Below are positions 15,705 through 25,781 of a stretch of DNA of 64,000 nucleotides, piece by piece. A program made the translations under genes and the position numbers. Each line of letters opens with the position of its first letter. Positions within the stretch are counted from its first letter, which is position 1. The notes under the pieces were generated by a model. The model searched no databases and was not told where the DNA came from. It saw only the letters and a list, made by a program, of their open reading frames with translations. Source of the DNA: JAOUGY01 sp963785075 (GTDB taxonomy: Bacteria; Actinomycetota; Acidimicrobiia; Spongiisociales; ZC4RG35); NCBI GenBank assembly GCA_963785075.1, contig CAWATW010000004.1:434001-498000 (forward strand), written 5' to 3'.

Positions 15705-15771
15705 GTACGCCGTTGGCTGTCTGCCGTCGGCCCCGTGAGTTGGGAGGCCGCGACGGCGCCAGCCCCCGCGC

Positions 15772-15800
15772 TTGACGCGGATCGGGTGTAATGGTGTAAT
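15772..15800 (+). promoter_or_regulatory. Sigma-70-type promoter of the gene at 15824
   Basis: TTGACG (15772-15777), a 17-bp spacer and TGTAAT (15795-15800) predict a start near 15807. That leaves a leader of about 17 bases containing the Shine-Dalgarno AAAGGAG (15812-15818) just before the ATG. Confidence 0.65.
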
Positions 15801-15823
15801 GGTCAATACCCAAAGGAGTTGAA

Positions 15824-16327
15824 ATGGAAGATACGGTGCGTGGATGGTTCATCGGCCGGATCCCGGACGATTGGTTCGAGGAGTCTCCTGTCGTGGAGTT
15901 CGATCGCGACGAGATCCTGGTGGTGGGCCGAGTTCCCGAACCCACCTATGGCGACGATGTGAGTGAGGACGACCGGGTGGCGGCTCGACTGTCGCGGATC
16001 CAGGCTTTCCGCCAGAAGACGCGTGCAGCGCGGGTCGAGATCGCTCGGACCGCCGAGCCGACCTTCGATCGAAAGGTGTCCTGGGGGGCGGCGTGCGGCG
16101 ACCAGACGGAGATGTTCACGACGCTCTCCTCTCCCACCATGACACGACTGCGGATGCCGGAACGACGGGTGCTCGACACGCTGGTGGCAGCCGGTGTCGG
16201 CAAGAGCCGAAGCGAGGCGCTCGCCTGGTGTGTGCGGCAGGTGGGCGAGCACCAATCCGAGTGGCTCGAGGAGCTCGAGGGTGCCATCGAACAGGTCGAG
16301 GAGATTCGCCGCCGCGGCCCCCACTGA
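15824..16327 (+). CDS. Protein of unknown function with a ribbon-helix-helix-like C-terminal segment
   Basis: 167 residues with a clear promoter and Shine-Dalgarno. I do not recognise the acidic N-terminal part (residues ~1-100: VRGWFIGRIPDDWFEE, DEILVVGRVPEP). Residues ~105-145 read TRLRMPERRVLDTLVAAGVGKSRSEALAWCVRQV once joined, which has the spacing of ribbon-helix-helix DNA-binding domains (a short strand, helix, G.GKSRSEAL turn, second helix). A DNA-binding or antitoxin-like regulator is possible, but no toxin-like partner gene sits next to it. It ends at a large hairpin shared with the convergent gene. Confidence 0.6.
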   Translation: MEDTVRGWFIGRIPDDWFEESPVVEFDRDEILVVGRVPEPTYGDDVSEDDRVAARLSRIQAFRQKTRAARVEIARTAEPTFDRKVSWGAACGDQTEMFTTLSSPTMTRLRMPERRVLDTLVAAGVGKSRSEALAWCVRQVGEHQSEWLEELEGAIEQVEEIRRRGPH

Positions 16328-16346
16328 GGTTTGCCGTAAGTCAGTC

Positions 16347-16389
16347 AGTGAGTGCGGCGGCAGGCCGATCCGGCCTGCGGGCACTCACT
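16347..16389. terminator. Two-part hairpin between convergent genes
   Basis: Outer arms AGTGAGTGC (16347-16355) and GCACTCACT (16381-16389) pair perfectly and enclose a second stem, GGCAGGCCG against CGGCCTGC. There is no strong T tract. It lies 20 bp past the stop of the gene at 15824 and covers the stop codon of the minus-strand gene, so it probably serves both directions. Confidence 0.7.
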
Positions 16390-16888
16390 CCGAGGAGTCC
16401 GCCTCTGCCGGCTCCGGATCCTCGTCCGTCGAGCGTGCTCCGAGTGCCCAGAACGCCAGCGCCGAGAGGCTGGCAAGCCCGAGACCCAGCCCCAACCAGC
16501 CCAGTGAGGAGCCCTCCGATTCCTCCACCTCCACGGGCGCCACCACCCCGACGAGCTCCGGGGCGACTCCCAGATCTGTGAGGCGGGTGGGGTTCGACTC
16601 TGCCCCCGTGGAGAGGTCTTCGAACACGACCACGAGGTCGACCGGGCGTGTCTCGAACCGGGTCCGATAGACCCCACTCTGCAGTTCCAGCATGGCGATC
16701 GATCGCTGCTCGCTACCCGGGTCGAGAGCGTGGACCACGATCGAGGTGCCGGGAGCGGCCTCGATCGACAGCGCAACCTCAATCGTGGTCGAGTTGAGGA
16801 CCGTGGCGTCGGCCGACGCCTCACCAAACGAACCACCGAGCACGAGAAGGCCGGCGAGAGCAGCGAGCATCACTGTGGGCACACCCAT
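16385..16888 (-). CDS. Small secreted, C-terminally membrane-anchored protein of unknown function
   Basis: 167 residues from the ATG at 16886-16888, which gives a clean signal peptide (MGVPTVMLAALAGLLVLGGS, cleavage near GEASA). A longer frame starts upstream without signal-peptide character. The mature part is a single beta-rich domain (TTIEVALSIEAAPGTSIVVHAL), followed by an acidic linker, a membrane helix (LGWLGLGLGLASLSALAFWAL) and an acidic tail. The topology resembles small surface-anchored proteins. It is divergent from the ABC permease gene, with a 66-bp gap. Confidence 0.65.
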   Translation of the reverse strand: MGVPTVMLAALAGLLVLGGSFGEASADATVLNSTTIEVALSIEAAPGTSIVVHALDPGSEQRSIAMLELQSGVYRTRFETRPVDLVVVFEDLSTGAESNPTRLTDLGVAPELVGVVAPVEVEESEGSSLGWLGLGLGLASLSALAFWALGARSTDEDPEPAEADSSE

Positions 16889-16954
16889 CAGCGTATCCGA
16901 CGTGCGAGGATGGCAAGTGGCATGGGAAGAGACGACCGCACCGGCGGTGGCCAC

Positions 16955-19561
16955 GTGTTGACCACCAAACCGTTCACTCGCGCCCCGCTGCTGCTGCTCA
17001 GGCGTCCGGCAGTGTTCTCCGCCATCGCAGGCGCTGCCGCAGTCCTGTCCTTGGTGGCGGCCTCGACGCCGTTGTATCTCTCGTCGGCGGGGACTTCGGC
17101 CCTCGCCCGGGAGCTCGACGGTCGCTGCCCCGCTTCCTACGACTTGGATGTCTCACCCTTCTTGCCTCCGGACGATGAGCGGGCACTCCTCCAGCGGTCG
17201 CTGGCACCGCGCATGCTCGATCCCGTCCTCGTGCTGGAAGGTTCCCTCGGTCAGGCTCGCTTCGGCGACCGGTCCCACCCGCTGAAGCTGATGTATCGCA
17301 CCGACTTCGCGGAAGATCTGATCGTGGTGGACAGGGTGGATGGCGCCGGCCTGTGGATGGGAGAGCGACTCGCGGCGGACCTCGGTGCATCGCCCGGTGA
17401 CCCGATCACGATCAACAACGGACCCGTCACCGCGGAGATACCCCTCGTGGCCGTCGTCACCGATCTCTACGACCGGAGAGCCGAACCGGCGTGGTGTGTT
17501 TTCGAAAATCTCCTCGAACCGACGGCGATGGGTGACCTCCCCACACCTCTGGTGTTCGTCGACGACGGTGTACTCGGCGCCGACCATCGGGAGGCGGCGT
17601 TCGCCACCTACGGGCCGGTCGGGGTCAACGAGCAATGGTCGATCCCCCTCGATGTGGATGGAATGACGGAGACCGAGGCAACTGCTCTCGTCGACTCACT
17701 CCCGGAGCTCGAGGCAACGCTGGAGGCTGCACACCTCTCCGATGCCGTAGGCCCCTACGCTCTCATCGAGAGCTCGGTGCACACCGACATCGACGTCGTC
17801 ACCGACCGGGTGTCTGCCCTCACACGCGCACTCGGCACTTCGATCGATCCGCTGGCGGCAGCCGTGTTGGCCACCGCCTTGGGGTTGATGGGAATGGCAG
17901 GGAGCTATTGGGTCGATCGGCGCCGAGCCGAACTGCGCTCCCTCTCCGCTCGAGGGCTCCCCCCGACCGCGTTGGGATTGAAGGCCGCCCTCGAGGCGAG
18001 CGTCCCCATGGTGGTCGGAGCCGGGATCGGATGGGCGGTCGCCGGACCCGTCGTGTCGCTGTCCGGCCCCGGCGGCCGGGTCGACGGGTCGGCCTACGTC
18101 GCGGCAATGGGGAGGTCTGCGGTCGCCGGTGTAGCGGGTATCGCTGTTCTGATGGTCGTGGCAGCGGTTCGCAGCAGGAAGGTGCTCCGCGTGTCCGAGG
18201 CGGCAGCGCATGGGACCCTTGGTCCTGTGCTCCCTGTGCTCTTCCTGGCAGCGGCGGTGTGGGTTCGTTCGCGTCTGGGTGACCGGGCGGTGGTGGTGGG
18301 CGAGCGGGAACTCGTCGGTTCGATCGATCCACTCGTGGTGCTCTATCCGATGTTGGCGTTCACCGCCGCCGCCCTCGCCGGGGGCTACCTCTTGGTGCGG
18401 TTGGCACCAGCGCTCGGGAGCATCGGACGTGGGGCGTCGGGCTACCTGGCGTCCCGACGCATAGCGAGCGCTCCTCTGCTCGCCACGGTCCTGGTCGTGG
18501 GAGCGGCGATCCCCGTTGCCACGCTCATCTACTCCGCGACGCTCACGCGATCCACGACATCGACCATCGACGCCAAAGGCAGGAGCTTCGTGGGCGCCGA
18601 CGTTTCGGCCCCCGTATACGGCTATGACTCGATACCGGACGCCCTCTCCGATCGGTCGACGATCGTCGCCAAGGTCGAACGCGCCGACTTCGCCGGGCAG
18701 CAGATCGACATTCTCGTGGTGGACCCGGAGACGTTCGATCGCGGTGCGTTCTTCGATCCGTCGTTCTCGGCCGTTCCGGTCGATCAACTGATGGCGCGAC
18801 TGGGCCCGCTCGACTCCGGCGCCGCTCCGGCGATCGTGGCAAACGGGACGCTCGGAAACGGGATTCTCGATGCCCGCGGCATCGACCTTCCGATCCAGGT
18901 GGTGGGAACGGCTGATGCCTTTCCAGGCGCGCGACGAGATCGACCGATCGTCGTCGTGTCGCGGGATGCCATGCAGCAGATCATCGACGAGGCCGGGCGT
19001 ACGCCTGGCGTGTTCAGGTATCTGCTCTGGGTGGATGGCGCGACCGCTTCCGAGGTGGCCGAAGCCCTTCGAGCGGAGTCGATCGGATTCGCATTCACCA
19101 CTCCCGCCTCCCGCACGCTCGACCTCCTGAAGTTCCAGTCGGTGGTGTGGACGTTCGACTTCCTCGAGTTGTACGCCGCCCTGGCCGGCGTGATCGCGAT
19201 CGGTGCGATCCTCCTGTACTCGGACACCCGGCAGCGAGCACGCAACCTGGCGTATGCGTTGGCCCGGCGGATGGGGCTCTCGCGCCGCGACCACATCCGT
19301 GCCTCCTACATGGAGACCGCGATCCCACTCCTCGCAGGGACCGCGCTCGGAGCGATCACGGCGCTGATCACCGCCCGAACCGTCTACCTGGCCCTGGACC
19401 CCGTGCCGGAGACGCCACCCGCATCTCGCTGGGTGCCGGCCATCGACCTGATCGTCATCACCGTGGTTGCAGCACTCGTGCTCTCGTGGGCCACGGCCCA
19501 GACGAGCCAGCGTGCGGCAGACACTGCAGACACCTCGGAGTTGCTTCGTCATGGCGGATGA
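16955..19561 (+). CDS. FtsX/MacB-type ABC transporter permease
   Basis: About 868 residues; the GTG at 16955 is my choice because the positively charged N-terminus then leads straight into the first membrane helix (VFSAIAGAAAVLSLVAAS). About ten membrane segments are visible: one N-terminal, a block of five or six in the middle, then LATVLVVGAAIPVATLIYSATL and three at the end (LELYAALAGVIAIGAILLYS, IPLLAGTALGAITALI, IVITVVAALVLSWA). Two large extracytoplasmic domains lie between them. This is the long FtsX-like architecture with two copies of the fold in one chain. Such transporters move lipids, peptides or drugs across the envelope or perform mechanotransmission. Two ATPase genes follow immediately. 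Confidence 0.85.
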   Translation: MLTTKPFTRAPLLLLRRPAVFSAIAGAAAVLSLVAASTPLYLSSAGTSALARELDGRCPASYDLDVSPFLPPDDERALLQRSLAPRMLDPVLVLEGSLGQARFGDRSHPLKLMYRTDFAEDLIVVDRVDGAGLWMGERLAADLGASPGDPITINNGPVTAEIPLVAVVTDLYDRRAEPAWCVFENLLEPTAMGDLPTPLVFVDDGVLGADHREAAFATYGPVGVNEQWSIPLDVDGMTETEATALVDSLPELEATLEAAHLSDAVGPYALIESSVHTDIDVVTDRVSALTRALGTSIDPLAAAVLATALGLMGMAGSYWVDRRRAELRSLSARGLPPTALGLKAALEASVPMVVGAGIGWAVAGPVVSLSGPGGRVDGSAYVAAMGRSAVAGVAGIAVLMVVAAVRSRKVLRVSEAAAHGTLGPVLPVLFLAAAVWVRSRLGDRAVVVGERELVGSIDPLVVLYPMLAFTAAALAGGYLLVRLAPALGSIGRGASGYLASRRIASAPLLATVLVVGAAIPVATLIYSATLTRSTTSTIDAKGRSFVGADVSAPVYGYDSIPDALSDRSTIVAKVERADFAGQQIDILVVDPETFDRGAFFDPSFSAVPVDQLMARLGPLDSGAAPAIVANGTLGNGILDARGIDLPIQVVGTADAFPGARRDRPIVVVSRDAMQQIIDEAGRTPGVFRYLLWVDGATASEVAEALRAESIGFAFTTPASRTLDLLKFQSVVWTFDFLELYAALAGVIAIGAILLYSDTRQRARNLAYALARRMGLSRRDHIRASYMETAIPLLAGTALGAITALITARTVYLALDPVPETPPASRWVPAIDLIVITVVAALVLSWATAQTSQRAADTADTSELLRHGG

Positions 19562-20219
19562 GACACAGGTGACCGTGCTCGGCCTCGGCCGCTCCTACCG
19601 TGCTGCCGAAGGCCAGGTCTGGGCGTTTCGCGAGGTCGACCTGACCGTGGTACGTGGATCGCTCACGGTGCTCGCGGGACCATCGGGCGCCGGAAAGTCC
19701 ACCCTGCTCCGGATCATCGGAGCCATGGACCGGCCAACCGAAGGTTCGGTGACGGTCGACGGGGTCGAGATCGGTGGCCTGTCGGATCGAGCCCGGAGGA
19801 GATGGCGGAGACGCCACCTCGGATACGTGTTCCAAGACCCCGCAGAGAACCTTCTGCCCTATCTGAGCGTTGCCGAACACCTCGACCTGGCGACACAGAT
19901 CCGAGGGACCCGGTCGGCCTGGAAAGATCTCGCACGTCACCTCGAGATCGACCCACTCCTCGACGAACGACCCGAACGTCTCAGTAGCGGCCAGCAACAG
20001 CGGGTGGCGCTGGCGATGGCAGCGGTAGGCGATCCGGCGATCGTGGTCGCCGACGAGCCGACCGCGGAGCTGGACCAGGCTTCCGCGTGGCTCGCCATCG
20101 AAACACTTCGAGCGTTGATCACCGCCGGTTCGACGGTGGTCGTCTCATCGCACGACGCCGACGTGATACGCGCCAGCGACGCGGTTCACCGACTCGAACA
20201 CCATCAGGACCGCACATGA
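19551..20219 (+). CDS. ABC transporter ATP-binding protein (MacB/LolD type), first of a pair
   Basis: 222 residues; the ATG overlaps the end of the permease gene by 11 bp. The Walker A motif is GPSGAGKST, the Q-loop region YVFQDPAENLLPYLSV, the signature LSSGQQQRVALAMA, Walker B IVVADEPTAELD and the H-loop SSHDADV. All catalytic elements are present. The sequence resembles ATPases paired with FtsX-like permeases. It overlaps the second ATPase gene as ATGA, so the three form one operon, probably as permease plus a heterodimer of ATPases. Confidence 0.92.
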   Translation: MADETQVTVLGLGRSYRAAEGQVWAFREVDLTVVRGSLTVLAGPSGAGKSTLLRIIGAMDRPTEGSVTVDGVEIGGLSDRARRRWRRRHLGYVFQDPAENLLPYLSVAEHLDLATQIRGTRSAWKDLARHLEIDPLLDERPERLSSGQQQRVALAMAAVGDPAIVVADEPTAELDQASAWLAIETLRALITAGSTVVVSSHDADVIRASDAVHRLEHHQDRT

Positions 20220-20857
20220 CTCCCGTCCTCGAGCTCAGATCTCTGGCCAAATCGTTCCGACGGGGTGCCGGGCAGGTAGATGTGCTTCGCGGGGTCGATC
20301 TGGTGATCCAGCCCGGGGAGATCGTGATGATCCGTGGCCGGTCGGGGACGGGCAAGACGACGCTCTTGTCGATCCTCGCCGGATGGCTCGAGGAGGATGG
20401 AGGCACCGTCCGGTGGCATCCGGACATCGCTGTCGACCCCACCTCCTGGGACCGGGTTGCGGTCATCCCCCAGACGCTCGGCATGCTCACCGAGTTGACC
20501 GTCGCCGACAACGTAGCCCTGCCGCATCGACTGGGAACTGCACCAGACGATGGGACCGCTGCCATGACCGAGCTCGAAATCGAAGCAGTCCGGGGCCGGT
20601 GGATCGATGCCGTGTCCCTCGGAGAGCAACAGCGGGCTGCGATCGCCCGCGCCGTCGCCGCCCGGCCGAAGCTGATCCTCGCGGACGAACCGACCTCCCA
20701 CCTCGATCCCGACCGTCTCCGTCTGGTCTGGACCATGCTTCGACGCATGGCCGCCGAATACGGGCTGTCGGTCGTCGCCGCCACCCACGATCCCGATGCA
20801 CTGCTGTTCGCCGACCGGGTCCTCGAGATCGAGAACGGCGTCCTGACGCAGGCCTGA
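20216..20857 (+). CDS. ABC transporter ATP-binding protein (MacB/LolD type), second of a pair
   Basis: 213 residues. Walker A is GRSGTGKTT, the signature is VSLGEQQRAAIARA (LSGGQ reduced to SLGEQ), Walker B is LILADEPTSHLD and the H-loop is ATHDPD. It is shorter than usual around the helical domain. The altered signature suggests one of the two composite ATP sites may be weaker, as in asymmetric ABC heterodimers. It ends 87 bp before leuC. No periplasmic adaptor (MacA-like) gene is visible. Confidence 0.9.
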   Translation: MTPVLELRSLAKSFRRGAGQVDVLRGVDLVIQPGEIVMIRGRSGTGKTTLLSILAGWLEEDGGTVRWHPDIAVDPTSWDRVAVIPQTLGMLTELTVADNVALPHRLGTAPDDGTAAMTELEIEAVRGRWIDAVSLGEQQRAAIARAVAARPKLILADEPTSHLDPDRLRLVWTMLRRMAAEYGLSVVAATHDPDALLFADRVLEIENGVLTQA

Positions 20858-20944
20858 GACGCGCCCTGACCGACGTCGTGCCCGGCCGGGCCTCGGCCGC
20901 ATCGTGGCTCACTACTCTGGTCCTCTCCCGGGAGACGGAACGAG

Positions 20945-22362
<1,418 letters not shown>

Positions 22363-22366
<4 letters not shown>

Positions 22367-22956
22367 ACCCGGTCACGATCATCACGGGATCCATGGCCCC
22401 GCTGCCGCGGGCGAACGTGGACACGGATCAGATCATGCCCAAACAGTTCCTCAAGCGAGTCGAACGCAGCGGGTACGGCGAGTTCGTCTTCTACGACTGG
22501 AAGCGCGACGAAGAGGATTTCGTGCTCGAACGCCCGGAGTATCAGCACGCCAAGGTGCTGGTGACCGGTCCGAACTTCGGATCGGGGTCCTCACGCGAGC
22601 ACGCCCCGTGGGGACTCCAGGATTGGGGTTTCGAAGCGATCATCGCATCTTCTTTCGCAGACATCTTCCGCAACAACTGCACCAAGATCGGACTGCTGCC
22701 CGTGGAGCTCTCCGAGAAGGAGGTGCAGTGGCTCATCGAGTTGGCAGAAGCAGATCCGGCCGCACAGATCACGGTCGACGTCGCGCAGCAGACCGTCACC
22801 TTTGGCGGTGAGTTCGAGGCCCGGTTCGCCATCGATGAGTTCACAAAGCACCGGCTCCTCAACGGCCTCGACGACATCGGTATCACCCTTCGGGCGGAAG
22901 CCGAGATCGCAGCCTTCGAGTCGGCCCGTCCGGCACACAAGCCGACGCTGGCCTGA
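22363..22956 (+). CDS. leuD: 3-isopropylmalate dehydratase small subunit
   Basis: 197 residues. It is the swivel-domain partner of LeuC, recognisable by NVDTDQIMPKQFLKRVERSGYG, the substrate-binding loop GPNFGSGSSREHAPWGL, and the NNCTKIGLLPVEL segment. The length and motifs are those of the standard bacterial LeuD. It is translationally coupled to leuC by a 4-bp overlap and followed after 9 bp by an unrelated DUF2071 gene. Confidence 0.97.
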
Positions 22957-22965
22957 TCGAGCGCC

Positions 22966-23703
22966 GTGGTCGACTACCCGCGGCTTCCACCCGATCCTGT
23001 TCCGCGTCCGGCACTGGTTCAGCGGTGGGATTCTCTCACCTTCGTCCACTGGCCGTACCCGCCCGACGTCATTCAGAAGGTCCTGCCGCGCGGTCTGGAC
23101 GTCGACACGCACGAGGGAGAGGCCTGGGTCGGACTGGTGCCTTTCCGGATGGTGAAGGTTCGACCGCCTGGCGTACCGGTTCCACCATGGATCACGACTT
23201 TTCCGGAAACCAACGTCAGGACCTACGTCCGAGGGCCCGACGGCGGCACTGGTGTGTGGTTCTCGTCGTTGGAGATTACGCGCTTGCTCGGAGTGATGGT
23301 CGCACGCACCGTGTTCCGGGTGCCCTACACCTGGGCGTCGATGGACATCGTCGAGAAGCAGGGCGCCGTCTCGTATCGCTCACGCCGAAGGTGGCCGAGT
23401 CCGAGGGGTGCTCACGCCAATGTGCACGTCCGGCTGGGAGGACCTGCCGAACGAACGCCGCTGGTCGACTTCCTCGTGAACCGATGGCGGGCGTACACCA
23501 CTTCCTCGAACGGATCGGTCATCTATGCGCCGGTGGCCCACGAACCATGGGACCTCTATGACGCCGAGTTGAGCGGGCTGTCACAGGATCTGTTGGCCGC
23601 CACCGAACTGCCCGCTCCGACCGGATCACCCCTCGTGCACTATTCACCCGGAGTCAGCGCCCGGGTGGGACTCCCCCGTAGCGCCGAATCATCTCGTCGC
23701 TGA
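22966..23703 (+). CDS. DUF2071 (YqjF-like) family protein
   Basis: 245 residues from a GTG, 9 bp after leuD. It has the family pattern: WDSLTFVHWPYPPDVIQKVLPRGL near the start, AWVGLVPFRMV, NVRTYVRGPDGGTGVWFSSLE, and a C-terminal region ending in LVHYSPGVSARVG. The biochemical role of the family is not established. The 3' end overlaps the convergent hydrolase gene by about 50 bp, which is unusually long for real tail-to-tail genes but both frames look authentic. Confidence 0.85.
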   Translation: MVDYPRLPPDPVPRPALVQRWDSLTFVHWPYPPDVIQKVLPRGLDVDTHEGEAWVGLVPFRMVKVRPPGVPVPPWITTFPETNVRTYVRGPDGGTGVWFSSLEITRLLGVMVARTVFRVPYTWASMDIVEKQGAVSYRSRRRWPSPRGAHANVHVRLGGPAERTPLVDFLVNRWRAYTTSSNGSVIYAPVAHEPWDLYDAELSGLSQDLLAATELPAPTGSPLVHYSPGVSARVGLPRSAESSRR

Positions 23704-24487
23704 AACCAGGCCACGTTCGCATGGCCCAGGTGTCGAAATCCCTGTTCGTCAGTGCCACCACGGTGACCTCGGAGGTCGGATCGACCCACAGGAATGTCCC
23801 GGCACCGCCGAAGTGACCGTACGTCTGCGGTGAAGTTGCGGCACCGGTCCAGTGCGGATGTTTGTTTCCTTTGATCTCGAACCCGAGCCCCCAAGGATTC
23901 GGATCGAATCGCCCGACCCCCGGAAGCACTCCAGCGAGGTCGGGGAACTGGACGGTGGTGGCGGCACGAAGCGTCGCCACATCGACGAGCGTCGGCTCCC
24001 TGATTTCGAGGGCGAAGCGGATCAGGTCCGAAACCGGGCCGTACACCGCATGGGCAGGCGATCCCTGGAGCGACGTGTGGAGCATGCCGAGCGGGGCGAA
24101 CACTGCTTCGTGGAGATAACTGTCGAAAGGCATGCCCGCCGCCTCCGCGAGGGTGTCGGCGAAGATCTCGATCCCGGCGTTGGAGTAGATGCGTCGCTCA
24201 CCCACATTGGCGATCGTGCCGGCGCCATCGAACGCATACCCTCCAGCGTGCGCGAGAAGATGCCGGATCGTGGCTCCCTGCCGGCCCGCCGGCGTGTCGA
24301 GGTCGATGGTGTGCTCCTCGATCGCAACCAGGCCCGCGTAGGCGGCCATCAGCTTGGAGATGGAGGCGAGCCGGCTGGACCACGAGAGCTCGCCACCGGT
24401 CGCGACGACCTCTCCTCCAGCGATCACTGCTGATGCTGCCTGGGGAACCGGCCAGGCCTCGAGCATCGGTGAGAGATCATCCGTCAT
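23654..24487 (-). CDS. Beta-lactamase-fold serine hydrolase
   Basis: 277 residues from an ATG overlapping the previous stop (ATGA, 24484-24487). It belongs to the class C beta-lactamase/esterase fold: the SxxK motif is SISK in RLASISKLMAAYAGLVAI, the YxN motif is YSNAG, and the third motif is HFGGAG near the C-terminus. No signal peptide, so it is likely cytoplasmic. Such proteins include esterases and peptidases as well as resistance enzymes; nothing points to antibiotic hydrolysis. It is paired in an operon with a glycerophosphodiesterase. Confidence 0.85.
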   Translation of the reverse strand: MTDDLSPMLEAWPVPQAASAVIAGGEVVATGGELSWSSRLASISKLMAAYAGLVAIEEHTIDLDTPAGRQGATIRHLLAHAGGYAFDGAGTIANVGERRIYSNAGIEIFADTLAEAAGMPFDSYLHEAVFAPLGMLHTSLQGSPAHAVYGPVSDLIRFALEIREPTLVDVATLRAATTVQFPDLAGVLPGVGRFDPNPWGLGFEIKGNKHPHWTGAATSPQTYGHFGGAGTFLWVDPTSEVTVVALTNRDFDTWAMRTWPGFSDEMIRRYGGVPPGR

Positions 24488-25317
24488 TCCGGGCCGGTCC
24501 ACGAGCCCCTGTGCTCGAGCACCTGCCGCAACAGATCGGGCCGGTCGGTGATGATCCCGTGGACGCCCCAATCGAGTAGTCGTTGCATCTCCTCCGGCTC
24601 GTTGACCGTCCAAACATGGACTTGGGAACCGGCGTTCGAGTGTTGTCCAACGGAGCGCTCGGTGACGACCCGGAGCCTGCCGTAGCGCTCTGGCACCTGT
24701 AGAGCATGCGCCGGTCGGGGACGTCGCCCAGCGGCGGCCGTCGCCCAGCGGAGGAAGGTGGCGCGGGGGCCTGTCGAAGTGGCGACGCGATCGGCGGTCA
24801 GGCGGCGGAATCGCCGGATTCTTGCATCGTCGAAACCGCCGACGATCACCCTGTCCCAGAGGTCCATACGCCCGATGAGCTTCGCCAATGGGCCTTCCGT
24901 TCCGTCGCGCTTCAGGTCGATGATGAGCTTGCTGTCTGGGAACGCCGAGACCACCTCCTCCAACGACGGGATTCGGACTCCCATGCCTCGGAACGGGTAC
25001 CCGGCCTCGGGACCATGCCGATACCCGGCATCGACAGACGCGAGCTCGCCGGATCGCCACATCGCCACGTCACCATGGACGTCGGTGGTCCTATCGAGGG
25101 TGTCGTCGTGCAGGCACACCACCACGTCGTCGGCGGTGACATGGACATCGGTTTCGAACCACCGAAACCCGAGGTCGTACGCCCCCTGGAACGCCGGCAT
25201 CGTGTTCTCCGGCCACAACAAACGGCTCCCGCGATGGGCGATGGCCAGGGGTAGCGGCTCATCGAGCACGGCCGCAAGCCCTCGAGTGTCTGATTGCCCG
25301 GTGGTCATCGCCCCCAT
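24484..25317 (-). CDS. Glycerophosphodiester phosphodiesterase family protein
   Basis: About 277 residues; the start is either the ATG at 25317 or the one three codons later at 25308, both downstream of the hup terminator. The GDPD barrel is plain: AIAHRGSRLLWPENTMPAF with the catalytic His-Arg, FETDVHVTADDVVVCLHDD, SKLIIDLKRDG, and the final QVHVWTVNEPEEMQRLLDWGVHGIITDRPD. Enzymes of this family split glycerophosphodiesters into glycerol phosphate and alcohol. No signal peptide, so probably cytoplasmic lipid turnover. It is coupled to the downstream hydrolase. Confidence 0.92.
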   Translation of the reverse strand: MGAMTTGQSDTRGLAAVLDEPLPLAIAHRGSRLLWPENTMPAFQGAYDLGFRWFETDVHVTADDVVVCLHDDTLDRTTDVHGDVAMWRSGELASVDAGYRHGPEAGYPFRGMGVRIPSLEEVVSAFPDSKLIIDLKRDGTEGPLAKLIGRMDLWDRVIVGGFDDARIRRFRRLTADRVATSTGPRATFLRWATAAAGRRPRPAHALQVPERYGRLRVVTERSVGQHSNAGSQVHVWTVNEPEEMQRLLDWGVHGIITDRPDLLRQVLEHRGSWTGPE

Positions 25318-25332
25318 TGCACCACATCCACG

Positions 25333-25370
25333 AAAAAAGCCGGACCCCACGATCGGTGGGGTCCGGCTTT
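25333..25370 (-). terminator. Rho-independent terminator of hup
   Basis: On the minus strand the stem AAAGCCGGACCCCAC pairs with GTGGGGTCCGGCTTT around a short loop and runs into six T residues (25338-25333). It lies directly after the hup stop codon. Confidence 0.92.
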
Positions 25371-25383
25371 CCTCAGATACGGA

Positions 25384-25677
25384 TCAGACCGCCACCCGAT
25401 CCTTGAGTCCCTTGGATGCCGTGAACTTGGCCACGGTTCGAGCGGGGATCTGGATTTCGGCCCCTGTCTGGGGATTCCGGCCGGTGCGGGCCTTGGAACG
25501 CCGGGTCTCGAACTTGCCGAATCCGGCGATTGCCACGTCACGACCGGCATCGAGCTCGACGGCAATGATGCCTTGGCCGTCCTTCGTGGAAAAGATGATG
25601 TCGATGATCTCAGCGGCCTTGGCCTGACTGATGTCTGCCTTCTTGGCGAGCTTCTCGGCCATCTCGCTCTTGTTCAC
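25384..25677 (-). CDS. hup: HU-family nucleoid protein
   Basis: 97 residues from a GTG with an ideal AAGGAGG Shine-Dalgarno; a longer frame exists but has no support. The protein has VNKSEMAEKLAKKADI, the dimer core, and the HU signature GFGKFETRRSKARTGRNPQTG, followed by IPARTVAKFTASKGLK. It lacks the Lys/Ala-rich tail found on mycobacterial HU. It binds and bends DNA as a dimer. Monocistronic: a strong terminator follows, and the next upstream gene ends about 100 bp before. Confidence 0.96.
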   Translation of the reverse strand: MNKSEMAEKLAKKADISQAKAAEIIDIIFSTKDGQGIIAVELDAGRDVAIAGFGKFETRRSKARTGRNPQTGAEIQIPARTVAKFTASKGLKDRVAV

Positions 25678-25781
25678 GTATGCCTCCTTCAACGGTGGGC
25701 GCCCCGACTCCAGCGTGTCAGGGAAGCTCCCGGACGTCCCGGGGCCAACTGAAACATAGCCAATCCACGGCGATTTCCCGG

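Larger units (their letters stand above)
14991..15823. other. Gene-free, repeat-rich interval of about 830 bp
   Basis: No credible gene. It holds three 82-bp palindromic repeats (15138-15451), a long 7-bp-period tandem array (15534-15704) and the promoter of the gene at 15824. Frames across the array encode only repetitive Ala/Arg/Thr-rich peptides. The promoter for the SLH pair should lie in 14991-15137, but I could not pick one out. Confidence 0.7.

Noticed and set aside
17696..19552. 618-codon open frame on the minus strand
   Set aside because: It lies antisense to the ABC permease, is rich in Arg/His/Gly as expected from reversed GC-rich codons, and has no recognisable domain.
23654..24487. 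Antibiotic-resistance beta-lactamase
   Set aside because: It has the fold and SxxK/YxN motifs but no signal peptide, and it is coupled to a phosphodiesterase; esterase or peptidase roles fit at least as well.
24484..25677. Single operon of hup and the phosphodiesterase
   Set aside because: A strong Rho-independent terminator with six T residues lies between them.
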